Notes: generated by a model not told the origin, from the sequence alone. A stretch of 59,638 nucleotides of DNA from Tropicimonas isoalkanivorans (GCF_900112335.1 NZ_FOLG01000020.1:1-59638); one strand, 5' to 3'; shown: positions 44,233-52,615, counted from the stretch's first letter. Numbers and translations: made by a program.

Positions 44233-44667
44233 TCAGCGTTGCGGGAACAGGAAGGCGAAGGCGATGCGCCGCCGCCAGGATGGAGAGAGCGGTTCCTCGA
44301 TCACGCCGAGCCGCTCGTAGGCGTGGAGGAAGGTATCGGTACCAGTCAGGATCCCGACATGCTTGGCGATGGCGCGCGGCTTCATGCGGAAGAGCACCAG
44401 CGCGCCGGGACCGGCCTCGGCGGGCGACACCTCGGTCATCATGGCGCGCGCACCCTCGGCCAGCACCTCGCGCGGCCCGGTCTCACCCCAGTCGCGGCTG
44501 TAAGGCGGGATCGGGAACGGCTCGGGGCCGACGACCTCGCGCCAGACGCCCCGGGCCAGCCCGAGGCAATCGCAGCCGACGCCGCGCAGGCTCGCCTGGT
44601 CGTGGTAGGGCGTGCCGAGCCAGGAGCGCGCTGCGGCGATCACCCTGTCCGGATCGGCGGGCTTCAC
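44233..44667 (-). CDS. NlpC/P60-family tail peptidase (GTA gp14-like)
   Basis: A 144-aa protein. The catalytic Cys is in GVGCDCLGLARGVW, preceded by AARSWLGTPYHDQ; the His is in AIAKHVGILTG, followed by HAYERLGV. Phage members are carried in the tail tip and cut cell-wall peptide bonds during DNA entry. The start overlaps the stop of the DUF2163 gene (ATGA), and it is followed by the tip protein gene. Confidence 0.92.
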   Translation of the reverse strand: MKPADPDRVIAAARSWLGTPYHDQASLRGVGCDCLGLARGVWREVVGPEPFPIPPYSRDWGETGPREVLAEGARAMMTEVSPAEAGPGALVLFRMKPRAIAKHVGILTGTDTFLHAYERLGVIEEPLSPSWRRRIAFAFLFPQR

Positions 44668-45548
44668 AGCACGCCCCCGTCATGCCCGCCGTCCTTCGTG
44701 GCGTAGCGCAGGACCGCGTCCTGGCCGGGGATGTGCGGAAAGCCGCGGAAGTTGGCGGTGTTGGCGAACTTGGCCCCGCAGGTCTCCATCCGCTTGTCGC
44801 AGCCAGCGCGGATGGTGAAGGCATCGTCCTCGGCGATCGCCCGCACCGGCGCCTCGAGCAGGGTCAGCACAGCGATGCCGTCTGTCACGTCATGGCCCAG
44901 CACCTCGGTGCGCCGCCCCGCATTCGCGCCGCTCGTCCAGTCCAGCGTGCCAAAGGTGAACCAGCCCGCCTCGAAGTCGCCGAGACCGGAGGCGGTGAAC
45001 GCCCGGTCGCGCAGAAGATCGATCACGGTGCCCGCGCCCTTGAAGGCGGGGTCTTCCAGATCGACGCCGCAGCGCGCATCGCCGAGCGCGGCATCGCAGG
45101 TCGCCTGGAAGGTCCGCCCGACCGTCTGGCCGAGCACATGGGCGAGCGAACGGACCTCGGCGACGAAGGAGAGCCGCCCGCGCCGGATCTGGCCGATAGC
45201 GCCGCGCCGCATCAGCACGCGCTGGCTCGTGTCCGCCCAGTTCACGCGCCAGACCTCGACCTCGGCATTGTCCCAGCGGCCGTCGAGGATGTCGGTCTCG
45301 GTGATGCGGTCCGAGGTCAGCACGCCCTCGGCATCCTGCGCATCGACCGACAGGTCCGAGCCCGACCGCACCTCGGACGCCGTGAGCCCGCTCTCAGGTT
45401 CGAAGTCGGTCCCGTCGAAGCTCAGCGTCCGGTCGTGGTCGGTGAAGCCGAAGATGACGCCATCGGCCCGGGCGATCCGCCAGCACCAGGCGAGCGTCGT
45501 GGTGCCCTCGTCGAGATGGGATTGCAGGGCAGGATCCAAGTTCTTCAT
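44664..45548 (-). CDS. DUF2163 tail tip protein (GTA gp13-like hub)
   Basis: A 294-aa protein: HLDEGTTTLAWCWRIARADG, TDHDRTLSFDGTDFEPESG in the N-terminal half, and the C-terminal Cys motif GCDKRMETCGAKFANTANFR followed by GFPHIPGQD. This is the standard DUF2163/BR0599-type pair found in GTA-like tails; the Cys in CDAALGDARCG may also help bind an iron-sulfur cluster, as described for the Rhodobacter GTA. The start at 45548 overlaps the previous stop; the longer in-frame extension is a shadow. Confidence 0.9.
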   Translation of the reverse strand: MKNLDPALQSHLDEGTTTLAWCWRIARADGVIFGFTDHDRTLSFDGTDFEPESGLTASEVRSGSDLSVDAQDAEGVLTSDRITETDILDGRWDNAEVEVWRVNWADTSQRVLMRRGAIGQIRRGRLSFVAEVRSLAHVLGQTVGRTFQATCDAALGDARCGVDLEDPAFKGAGTVIDLLRDRAFTASGLGDFEAGWFTFGTLDWTSGANAGRRTEVLGHDVTDGIAVLTLLEAPVRAIAEDDAFTIRAGCDKRMETCGAKFANTANFRGFPHIPGQDAVLRYATKDGGHDGGVL

Positions 45549-46171
45549 CGGCGCAGTTCCAGAAGCGGGATGGAGGTGATCGAGCCGAGCCGCTCGAGAT
45601 CGAGCGTCACGTCGAGCACGTCGGTGTCGAAGCGGACCGGCACGTCGAACTCGAAGCCCGCGGTGATGGCGACGCCAGCACCCGGCGCAGCGCTGAAGGT
45701 GACGACGCCGGTGGCGGTGTCGACCGACCAGCCGGAGAGCTGCTCGACGCCCGCCAGCGCGACGCGCACGCTGCCCGCCACCGGCTTGGCGATGGCGCGC
45801 GTCCAGGATTGCGCCCCGGATGCGTAGCGCTTCACCAGCTGGAACGCAGTGGCGGTGCCGTCGCCGGTGCCGATCGACTGATCGGTGGGCGACGGCGTGG
45901 CTGACGGCAGGCAGGACTTGTGATCGCCCCAGTCCTTGAAGCGGAAACCGTGCAGGCGACCGTTTCGCGCCTCGAAGAAGGCGACGACCGCCGCCAGATC
46001 GTCGGCGCGGCGGATGCCATAGGCGACGTCGTAGCGGCGGCGCGAGTTGGCCCAGCTGGCGTTGCGCTCCTCGTCGCCCGAGGCGAGTTCGACGATCTGG
46101 GTGCGCCGCTCGGGCCCGCCCCGTGCGCCCCGGCTGATGTTGTCGGGAAACCGGACCTCGTGAAACGCCAT
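45545..46171 (-). CDS. DUF2460 distal tail protein (GTA gp12-like)
   Basis: A 208-aa protein (MAFHEVRFPDNISRGARGGP, VAFFEARNGRLHGFRFKDWG, FEFDVPVRFDTDVLDV). DUF2460 proteins form the distal tail ring that links the tail tube to the tip. The ATG at 46171 shares a base with the tape-measure stop and has GGAGGGG upstream; a GTG one codon earlier is possible. Translational coupling runs through the whole tip module. Confidence 0.92.
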   Translation of the reverse strand: MAFHEVRFPDNISRGARGGPERRTQIVELASGDEERNASWANSRRRYDVAYGIRRADDLAAVVAFFEARNGRLHGFRFKDWGDHKSCLPSATPSPTDQSIGTGDGTATAFQLVKRYASGAQSWTRAIAKPVAGSVRVALAGVEQLSGWSVDTATGVVTFSAAPGAGVAITAGFEFDVPVRFDTDVLDVTLDLERLGSITSIPLLELRR

Positions 46172-48588
46172 CACATGCCCCTCCGCCCGAGCGACACGGC
46201 GCGAGCGATGTCCGCCGCGACCTGCGTGCGGGACTGCCGGAAGCTCTCGGCATCGCGGGCCATGATGGTGATGTTGACCCCGCCACCCGTGCCGTAGGCC
46301 TGCGCCTCGCGCCGCGACAGCACGCGCTCGCCCCGCTGCAGGATCGCGGGCACCTCGTCATGGCGTAGGCCCGCCATGCCGCCGGAATGCATCCGGGGCG
46401 CAGCGGCAAAAGCCATGGCCGGGACCATCCGCGAGTGTCCGGCCGATCCGACCATCCCGCCCGCATGCAGGACGTTGGCGAAAATGCCGCCCGCCCCAGA
46501 GAACACGCCGGAGAGCGCATTGGCGATCGGCCCGAGGATGAACCGTCGCGCCGCAAGCTGGGCGAGATCGGCCAGCAGCGAGGTGACGAGATCGCGGAAG
46601 TTCAGCTTGCCGGTCTTCACGAACTGGCCAACGGCGTTCTCGGCCGACTGGAAGGCCCCGACCAGGCTCTGGCCGATATCGCCGCCGATCTCGCGCGCCT
46701 TGCTGGCGTAGTCCGACAGCGCCGCCGTGACCGCCTGCCAGCCGGCGACGGCCGCCTCGGTCGCGGGCTCCTCTGCAGCGGCAGCAGCCCCGGCCGCCGC
46801 GCCTGCACCTGTCGCCGCTCGTCCGGCATCGCCGAGCGCCGTCTCCAGCCGTTCGGCCGCACCGGTGGCCTCAGTCAGCGCATCCGCGCTCGCCTCGTCG
46901 GTGCCGCGCACGGCATCGCGCAGCGCCTGCCAGCTTTCGAGCGGCGCGCGGGCCCCTTCCGCAAGATCGCGCGCGGCTCCGCGATACAGGTTCGCGGACT
47001 CGAGCGCCCTGTTCGCCGCGTCGGTCAGGCCGAGATCGGGCGCGGTCAGCGGGTTGTCCTCGAAGGCCCGGTCGAAGGCTGCCTGCGCCGCTGTCGTGGC
47101 AGCGCTGGCCGCGCCCTCGAAGCGGTTCTCGATCTCGCCGAGATCGAGGTCCGGCACCAGCGAGATGCGACGCTCCGAGCCCAGCGCTTCCAGCCCCTGG
47201 TTGATGCCGCCGATGAAGCCGTTGATGCGCGAGACCACGCCGTTCAGCATCGCCTCGACACCGTCGACAAGGCTGTTGGCCGCCTGGAACGCCAGATCGC
47301 CGATGGCGGCCGGCAGCAGACCCCAGATCGCCTTGATCGCCTCGTAGGCCCCCTCGAACGTGTTCGCGGCCGTGTTGCCGAAACCGACCACGCTCTCGAT
47401 GGCGCTCTGCATGCCCGAGGCGGCGTCCGCCTTCAGGTCGAAGAACATCGCCGTGGCGGCGGCACCCGCCGCAGCGGCGCCCATCTTGATGCGTTCCCAG
47501 ACCTCGACCGCGACGTCTTTCAGCAGCGACATCGCCTCGCCGAAGCCGCCCGCGCCGGAGACGAGACGGGTGAACTGGTAGACGAGTTCACCTGCACCAA
47601 CGATCAGCGCCCCGATGCCGGTGCGGATCAGCGCCCCGCGCAGGACGACCAGCGCCGTGGCAAGGCCGCGGACCGAGAGCGCGGCAGCGGCCATCCCGGC
47701 GACCCAGCGTCCCGCGAGGAACGCCGCGAAGGTGGCGGCATAGGTGGTCAGGCGGCCGATGTTGTCGAAGAGACCGCGGATCGCGATGCCGAGCGGGCCA
47801 GAGCGGCTGGCGACCGCCGCCATGGCGTTGGCGACCGCTTCCAGCGCAGGCGCCGCTGCGACGGCAAGCTGGTTCGACAGCCCGCGCCAGATCAGCCCAA
47901 GCCGGGAGATCGCGTCGTTCGTCCGCTCGATCTGGTCGGCATCCTGCTCGGAGACGACGACGCCGAAGGCGCGCACGTCCTCGGTCGCCTGGCGCAGCGT
48001 CGCCGTGTCGATCCGGCTCATGGCGATGGAGCCTTCCTCGCCGAAGAGCTGGCCCGCGACGGCCGCGCGCTCGGCCGCAGGCACGAAGCTCTCGATGGCG
48101 GCGTTGATGGCGCCGACGCGCTGATCCAGCGGCAGCGCAATCAGGTCGGTGGCCGAAAGCCCCAGCCGATCGAGCGCCTGCGCCGCGGGACCGGTCCCGG
48201 CGGCCGCCTGGCTCAGACGGCGCGTCAGATCCTTCGTCGCCTGCTCGATTCCGGACATCGACACGCCAGCCAGCTCGCCCGCGCGCTCCAGCGTCTGGAT
48301 CGAGGCGACGGTGGTGCCGAGCGACTGCGCGAGCTTGGCCTGCGCATCGACGGTCTGGAGGCCAGAGCGGATCATCGCCACGCCAGCGGCGGCGGCCGCT
48401 GCCACGGCGGCTGCGGCGGCCACACGAACCCGTCGAGAGAAAGCCGCAAGCCGGGTGTTTGCCGCTTCCATCTCGCGGCTGAGCCGGCCGAAGCCTCGCG
48501 ACCCGGCCTCACCGACACCTTCCAGCTCGGCGCGCACCTGTCGGCCGCCAACCGCAGCAAGGCGGACAGAAACGCGCTTTTCAGCCAC
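46171..48588 (-). CDS. phage tail tape measure protein
   Basis: An 805-aa protein starting with GTG (AEKRVSVRLAAVGGRQVRAE). It is long, Ala-rich and helical with hydrophobic stretches (AAAAAVAAAAAAGVAMI, and around 285-350), typical of tape-measure proteins that set tail length and help DNA cross the membrane. The C-terminus (GMAGLRHDEVPAILQRGERV) is the conserved end of this group. Lies immediately after the tail assembly chaperone, as expected; its first bases overlap the frameshifted extension's stop. Confidence 0.92.
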   Translation of the reverse strand: MAEKRVSVRLAAVGGRQVRAELEGVGEAGSRGFGRLSREMEAANTRLAAFSRRVRVAAAAAVAAAAAAGVAMIRSGLQTVDAQAKLAQSLGTTVASIQTLERAGELAGVSMSGIEQATKDLTRRLSQAAAGTGPAAQALDRLGLSATDLIALPLDQRVGAINAAIESFVPAAERAAVAGQLFGEEGSIAMSRIDTATLRQATEDVRAFGVVVSEQDADQIERTNDAISRLGLIWRGLSNQLAVAAAPALEAVANAMAAVASRSGPLGIAIRGLFDNIGRLTTYAATFAAFLAGRWVAGMAAAALSVRGLATALVVLRGALIRTGIGALIVGAGELVYQFTRLVSGAGGFGEAMSLLKDVAVEVWERIKMGAAAAGAAATAMFFDLKADAASGMQSAIESVVGFGNTAANTFEGAYEAIKAIWGLLPAAIGDLAFQAANSLVDGVEAMLNGVVSRINGFIGGINQGLEALGSERRISLVPDLDLGEIENRFEGAASAATTAAQAAFDRAFEDNPLTAPDLGLTDAANRALESANLYRGAARDLAEGARAPLESWQALRDAVRGTDEASADALTEATGAAERLETALGDAGRAATGAGAAAGAAAAAEEPATEAAVAGWQAVTAALSDYASKAREIGGDIGQSLVGAFQSAENAVGQFVKTGKLNFRDLVTSLLADLAQLAARRFILGPIANALSGVFSGAGGIFANVLHAGGMVGSAGHSRMVPAMAFAAAPRMHSGGMAGLRHDEVPAILQRGERVLSRREAQAYGTGGGVNITIMARDAESFRQSRTQVAADIARAVSLGRRGM

Positions 48589-49245
48589 TGGAATGATCCA
48601 TTTGTTCGTTGATCTTCGCCACCATCACCGCCTCGATGACGGGCAGCAGTTCGGCCATGGCGATCGGCGGCACGCCGAGGGCATCACCGAGCGCGAGCGC
48701 TGCCGACATGTCCCAGCCGATCACGGCGCCGGGCAGCACGCGCAGCTGGCCGCCGAGACGGCCGACCAGGTCCCAGACCTGCCAGCCCTCCGGCGTTTCC
48801 GGACGGTTCAGCCGCGCCGGGCAGTCCGGGCAGGCTTGCGTACAGGCTTCGCAGTATCGCTCGCCCCCGCCGAAGGACCATTCGGCGAGAGCGCGGAGGC
48901 GTTTTTTTCCTGTTCCAGCAGTAGGCCCTTAGAGACGTAGGTCAGCTGGAATGCCTCGAAGATCGGCCAGACATCGAGCAGCGCGTCGATTGCCTCCGGG
49001 CTAGGATCGATCGGCTTGCCGTCCGCATCGCCGATGCCCTCCCAGGCGAGCACGGCGCGGCGCGCGAGCGCCTTGGCGAAGGCGACGGCGCGCTCCTCGT
49101 CGGTGGCCTCGTCAGGCACAGCTTCCACGACCGGATCGCTGCGCGTCGCCACCATCAGCGCGGTCGTCAGTGGGCGAAGTTGCACGCGAACGCCAGGGGC
49201 AAGGTCATGCCAGCGCGGGGCGTTGGTCAGATCGAGCGTGAGCAT
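48581..49245 (-). CDS. tail assembly chaperone, frameshifted G-T fusion product
   Basis: If ribosomes slip back one base at 48907-48901, translation leaves the 145-aa chaperone frame and continues for 106 more residues to a TGA at 48583-48581, 8 bp inside the tape-measure gene. The extension includes RYCEACTQACPDCPARLNRP (a CX2CX3CX2C cluster), PEGWQVWDLVGRLGGQLRVL and LLPVIEAVMVAKINEQMD. This frame has no stop and no ATG or GTG start that could produce its Cys-rich part alone. The G/GT arrangement is established for lambda and many siphophages, where GT binds the tape measure. Here it is read from sequence, not demonstrated. Confidence 0.75.
48808..49245 (-). CDS. tail assembly chaperone (G-type, zero-frame product)
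   Basis: A 145-aa protein: MLTLDLTNAPRWHDLAPGVR, RAVLAWEGIGDADGKPIDPS, FEAFQLTYVSKGLLLEQEKN. It sits between the tail tube gene and the tape measure, the position of lambda G and GTA gp10-type chaperones. Its ATG shares a base with the tail tube stop. The C-terminal 30 residues after EQEKN are low in structure (ASALSPNGPSAGASDT), as is common for frames that end after a slip site. Confidence 0.82.
   Translation of the reverse strand: MLTLDLTNAPRWHDLAPGVRVQLRPLTTALMVATRSDPVVEAVPDEATDEERAVAFAKALARRAVLAWEGIGDADGKPIDPSPEAIDALLDVWPIFEAFQLTYVSKGLLLEQEKNASALSPNGPSAGASDTAKPVRKPARTARRG
48858..48907 (-). promoter_or_regulatory. -1 ribosomal frameshift signal: slippery heptamer plus hairpin
   Basis: On the minus strand the zero frame reads GAA AAA AAC, which contains A AAA AAC (48907-48901). 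After a 7-nt spacer (48900-48894) comes a hairpin: CGCTC (48893-48889) pairs with GAGCG (48862-48858), and TCGCCGAA (48888-48881) with TTCGGCGG (48874-48867), with a 6-nt loop and a 4-nt bulge. Slip site, spacing and structure match the known design of programmed -1 signals. In E. coli AAG is slipperier than AAC, so efficiency could be modest. Confidence 0.75.
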
Positions 49246-50183
49246 CAATACGTCTCCACGTCGTTCACAAGAGTGGCGGTGCACATCCGACCGACGACGC
49301 TGTCGCGGGCGGCCTGCCAGTCGAAGGTGGCCTGCACGCCCTGCGGCCCGGAAATCTCGATGCGCGGGCGCGGCAGGTAGACTGCATGCACTGTGAAGGT
49401 GAAGCTTTCGCCGGACGGCAGGACGTAGGCGAATTCCATCTCGCAGGCCTCGCCATTGATCGCCTGCGTCACCAGCGTCTGGTCGGCGAAGCGCACCTCG
49501 ATCCGGCCAGTGAGCGCCGCGATGGACGGATCCGCGCCGTCGATACGGCCGTCCGAGCGGATCGTCTCGATCCGGTCGAGGTTGTTGGCGTAGGTGATCT
49601 CGGCCGAGACCACGTTGCCGAGCGCCGTTCCGTTGCGCGTGATCGCCCCGTTGAAATGCCCGAACCGCTTCAGCTCCAGTGCAGCCGGCGTGCCGGCGCT
49701 GGTTGTCGTGCCGACCGTCTCGCCTTGCGCCACCAGCCGGGCCGTGGCCGTCAGCAGGCCGGAGCGCTGCATTTGCCAGGTGATCTGGTCGAGAACGCAG
49801 CCCGAGTACATCGCATAGCGCGGCACTTCCGGCATGCCGGTCTCGATCGACATGCTGGGCAGCGTCCAGGAGCCCGACTGGAACTCGTGCGTCCAGGGGC
49901 CGGTGCCTGTCGTCGTCGGTGACCCGAAGGCCGCCTTCAGCCATAAGCCGAGGGCCTCGGCGTCGAGCGGCACGACGATATCGCCGTCGGCCGTCACCGC
50001 GTCCTTGATCGGCGCCAGCGGATCGCGGCCGTAGCCGAGAAGCTCGGAGTTGAGAAGCGGCTGCTCGGCGCCGAGCGTGGTGCTGGCAAACGGCATCTTG
50101 GTGAAGCCGCCCACAGGGGGCGTTCCATAGGTCGTCTCGAACGCAAGCGCCATCAGCGCCCGCGCCCCCTGGGCTCGTGCCAT
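49245..50183 (-). CDS. phage major tail tube protein
   Basis: A 312-aa protein: MALAFETTYGTPPVGGFTKM, GDIVVPLDAEALGLWLKAAF, and LTGRIEVRFADQTLVTQAIN toward the end. It is beta-rich, without membrane segments, and is located between the tail terminator and the tail chaperone, as the tail tube gene is in siphophages. The C-terminal 70 residues (RIEISGPQGVQATFDWQAAR) are typical of this tube family. It polymerises around the tape measure. Confidence 0.85.
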   Translation of the reverse strand: MARAQGARALMALAFETTYGTPPVGGFTKMPFASTTLGAEQPLLNSELLGYGRDPLAPIKDAVTADGDIVVPLDAEALGLWLKAAFGSPTTTGTGPWTHEFQSGSWTLPSMSIETGMPEVPRYAMYSGCVLDQITWQMQRSGLLTATARLVAQGETVGTTTSAGTPAALELKRFGHFNGAITRNGTALGNVVSAEITYANNLDRIETIRSDGRIDGADPSIAALTGRIEVRFADQTLVTQAINGEACEMEFAYVLPSGESFTFTVHAVYLPRPRIEISGPQGVQATFDWQAARDSVVGRMCTATLVNDVETY

Positions 50184-50207
50184 GGTGTTCTCCTCGGGTT
50201 GTCGGGA

Positions 50208-50627
50208 TCAGCCGACCGGATCGGCCGTGGAATAGTGCAGCACCACCGGGATCACGGCGGCCTTCAGGCTGGCCGCGCCCTCGACCGGCAGATCCACCGG
50301 GCGCGGAGCTTCCGCCTCGACCCAGTCGCAGAGCCCGCCCAGCGTACGGTTGGCCGCGATTGCCGTCGCGATGCTGGCGCACAGCGTGTCGAAGACGGCA
50401 TCACGGTCGGCGCCCTGCACGACCGCCTCGAGCTCGGCGCGATGCTGGTAGTGATAATTCAACGGCGACAGGGTCACCTCCGGCTCCCCCGGCTCGCCGT
50501 CGCGGAGGATCAGGAGGCCGGCAGTTGGCACACGCTCGGGCAGCACCTCGCCGCGAAGCGCGGTGGCGGGCAGCGCCGAGAGCCGCGCGTGCAGCGCGGC
50601 GAGGATGGTTTCGCGAGGAGTGGGCAT
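50208..50627 (-). CDS. tail terminator-like protein (gpU-like)
   Basis: A 139-aa protein: MPTPRETILAALHARLSALP, REVLPERVPTAGLLILRDGE-type N-terminal half, and HYQHRAELEAVVQGADRDAV with LCASIATAIAANRTLGGLCD in the second half. The pattern of an N-terminal helix, beta strands and a repeated 'D..F..L...I..A' helix is that of gpU-like terminators that cap the tail. In databases this group is sometimes mislabelled acyl-CoA transferase. Position just before the tail tube gene supports the call. It begins next to the two plus-strand genes. Confidence 0.75.
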   Translation of the reverse strand: MPTPRETILAALHARLSALPATALRGEVLPERVPTAGLLILRDGEPGEPEVTLSPLNYHYQHRAELEAVVQGADRDAVFDTLCASIATAIAANRTLGGLCDWVEAEAPRPVDLPVEGAASLKAAVIPVVLHYSTADPVG

Positions 50628-50705
50628 GGCGATCGAGTTTTCTGTTGTTGAACAGGCTGTTGCGTGCGAGACAGACGCGTAATGGTTGCAGTTGGAGGCA
50701 AAAGA

Positions 50706-50945
50706 GTGTCGGGCAAACAGTTCTTTGAACGCATCAAGGGGCCAATGAATAACTACGAAGACTGGTACTCATATCGCAATGAGAATGGTCAGGTCATCAT
50801 TACCCACACATGGAGTCACGTTTCTCCCAGCTTGTCTGCCAATCATGGCAGCAAAGAATACACCGTTGAAGAATTCCAAGAGAGTGAAGATGTGCATTCT
50901 GGCGCCAAGATCGCCCTTGATAAGGCGCTGAAAGCGGAAAAATAG
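50706..50945 (+). CDS. small cargo (moron) gene of unknown function (79 aa)
   Basis: On the strand opposite to all neighbouring phage genes. I choose GTG at 50706 (VSGKQFFERIKG), because GGAGG lies 7 nt upstream; an ATG at 50682 would add 8 residues but lacks such a site. The protein is soluble: MNNYEDWYSYRNENGQVIIT, HTWSHVSPSLSANHGSKEYT. No family recognised. The base composition is clearly more AT-rich than the genes either side. It is probably co-transcribed with the following gene, 84 bp away. Confidence 0.6.
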   Translation: MSGKQFFERIKGPMNNYEDWYSYRNENGQVIITHTWSHVSPSLSANHGSKEYTVEEFQESEDVHSGAKIALDKALKAEK

Positions 50946-51029
50946 ACTTCGGCGAAGCCTCTAAACTCTCGCCGCCCACGCTTCATATGCGTGCAATCTG
51001 TACAACAGACCACCCCAGGAGAATGAGCT

Positions 51030-51656
51030 TTGTTTGGATTCGGGAAATCGAAAAAGGACTATAAGAAGATCTGCCAAGATCCCGCAGCAGTCGCTAAGTT
51101 GCTCTACACAGACCGATCCAAAACTGCTGAGATACTGGGCGATAGCGATTTCATCGGCGCATGGCTCGATAGCGAAAACCAGCGCGAGATCACCATGATC
51201 ATCAGGAAGCAAGCCATCGCCGGCGACGTCCCCTCCTTAAAGCAGATGGTATGGCTTCTTGGGAATATGCATCAAGAAATTTCCCAAGCCGAAATCCCTA
51301 AGGAGAAAAAATTAGAGGCGCTTATCGGCCTTCTCTCAGAAAGGATAAATTACTGCGACAAGCTCATTTCAAAGGGGGTGCCGCAGCACTACTACGCAAT
51401 GATTTCATTGCACCACTTGTACAGGGCTCTTCATGAGCTCAGCAAGCCTGGCACGCTGGAGAAGACGCGCGACACTCTCAACGAGATGGTCAAACACGCA
51501 CATGCTGTCGTGGAGATGGGCAAGGACCATCCTACATTTGACGGAGATTCTGGTTTCATTGAGGATGCGAAAAATATCCTCCGTGAAGGCGATGATTTTC
51601 GGAAGCTTCTAAACGCTATGGGAGACGACATTTCGAAGCTCGACGGACAACGCTAA
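51030..51656 (+). CDS. cargo (moron) gene of unknown function (208 aa)
   Basis: A helical, charged, soluble protein: MFGFGKSKKDYKKICQDPAA, EISQAEIPKEKKLEALIGLL and LNEMVKHAHAVVEMGKDHPT. The helices could form a repeat-type (TPR-like) fold. The frame begins with TTG at 51030, with AGGAG 11 nt upstream; no better start fits. It is AT-rich compared with the flanks, lies on the plus strand and ends 6 bp from the convergent DUF6441 gene. Unrecognised. By position it is a candidate for superinfection exclusion or other host-benefit function (inference). Confidence 0.7.
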   Translation: MFGFGKSKKDYKKICQDPAAVAKLLYTDRSKTAEILGDSDFIGAWLDSENQREITMIIRKQAIAGDVPSLKQMVWLLGNMHQEISQAEIPKEKKLEALIGLLSERINYCDKLISKGVPQHYYAMISLHHLYRALHELSKPGTLEKTRDTLNEMVKHAHAVVEMGKDHPTFDGDSGFIEDAKNILREGDDFRKLLNAMGDDISKLDGQR

Positions 51657-51662
51657 GCCTCA

Positions 51663-52298
51663 TCATCCGATCTTCCCCTCCACCCAGTTCGCCACGATCA
51701 GACCCGGCACGCTGTCGAGCGCTCGCTCGGCGTCGCGGTCCAGATCGAGCCGCTTGGGCAGTTTGACCTGCGGGACCAGCAGGAAGATCGGCGCGGTGAC
51801 CTGGTTGCGCCCGGTCCTTGAGCGTGACGCAACCACCTGACCACGGGTGTTGATCCGGGCCCTTTCGGCCACCAGCAGGCTCGGACCGCGGCGCCGGAAG
51901 ACGAAGCGCAGGCGCAGGCCGCGGCGGCGTTCCCATTCGCCGGGGGTGAGCTTGGCACCTCGGAGGCCGCGGCCGGCGGCTTCGGTCGGGATCGCCAGCC
52001 AGAACCCGTCTTTTGAGCGGATCAGCGGACCGGTGTCATGCGCGCCGACGATGACCGGGGCCTTGGACCAGACGAGCGCCGCGGCGTTCAGGCTCTCGCC
52101 GACCTTGGGGTAGGTCTGGCTCCGGATCGAGTTCGCCAGCCGTCGCCCGAGCCCTGCGCCGGTGATCTGGCCGCGCCAGGCGGTCTTGAGCCCGGTGCCG
52201 GCCTCGCGCATGGCAGCGGTGACAGCCTTCTCGCCGGCCTTCACCTCGGCGGCCATGGCGGCAACGAGATCGGGCGTGATGTCGAGCTTCAGCTTCAT
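51663..52298 (-). CDS. DUF6441-family phage head-tail/minor tail protein
   Basis: A 211-aa protein: MKLKLDITPDLVAAMAAEVK, LKTAWRGQITGAGLGRRLAN, PVIVGAHDTGPLIRSKDGFW and the C-terminal LIVANWVEGKIG. This is the DUF6441 pattern and takes the HK97 gp10-type slot between connector and tail terminator. It starts 5 bp after the head closure gene. Probably part of the neck; exact role unknown. Confidence 0.8.
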   Translation of the reverse strand: MKLKLDITPDLVAAMAAEVKAGEKAVTAAMREAGTGLKTAWRGQITGAGLGRRLANSIRSQTYPKVGESLNAAALVWSKAPVIVGAHDTGPLIRSKDGFWLAIPTEAAGRGLRGAKLTPGEWERRRGLRLRFVFRRRGPSLLVAERARINTRGQVVASRSRTGRNQVTAPIFLLVPQVKLPKRLDLDRDAERALDSVPGLIVANWVEGKIG

Positions 52299-52303
52299 CG
52301 CGG

Positions 52304-52615
52304 TCAGGCCGGGCGCAGATCCACGGTCCAGACGAGCCGCTCGCGGTCGCGGATGGGCTCGCCCTGGATGAGGAAGGCCTCGCCGTCGATCTCGATCCGG
52401 TCGCCGGGCCGCGGGGTCGCCACCTCGGCGAGGCGCAGGTCCAGCCGGGTGGTCTCGGACCAGATGCGCGCATCGCCGATGCCGGTGACGTCGTCCGGCC
52501 GCCGCAGGATGGCACGGACCAGTGACGGCGCGCCGCCCTCGGCCGTATAGACGACCTCGCGCGACAGATGCGCGTCCGCGAAGAGCGCGTCGAGAACGGC
52601 GGCGAAGGCGGTCAT
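52304..52615 (-). CDS. head-tail joining protein (gpFII-like, head closure)
   Basis: A 103-aa protein: MTAFAAVLDALFADAHLSRE, IWSETTRLDLRLAEVATPRP, GDRIEIDGEAFLIQGEPIRD. The beta pattern of GDRIEIDGEAF followed by RERLVWTVDLRPA matches lambda gpFII-like and related closure proteins. The start at 52615 shares a base with the stop of the DUF2190 gene. The longer in-frame stretch to 53017 is antisense-type shadow. Confidence 0.72.
   Translation of the reverse strand: MTAFAAVLDALFADAHLSREVVYTAEGGAPSLVRAILRRPDDVTGIGDARIWSETTRLDLRLAEVATPRPGDRIEIDGEAFLIQGEPIRDRERLVWTVDLRPA

Noticed and set aside
42850-44706. 618-codon plus-strand frame over the tip protein
   Set aside because: Low-complexity Arg/Gly/Ala composition and no start signal; antisense of the gp15-like gene.
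46387-48612. 741-codon plus-strand frame over the tape measure gene
   Set aside because: Arg/Gly-rich composition typical of the antisense frame of an Ala-rich gene.
48684-48881. 65-codon frame between chaperone and tape measure as a separate gene
   Set aside because: It is in another frame; the continuous open frame here is the -1 extension of the chaperone.
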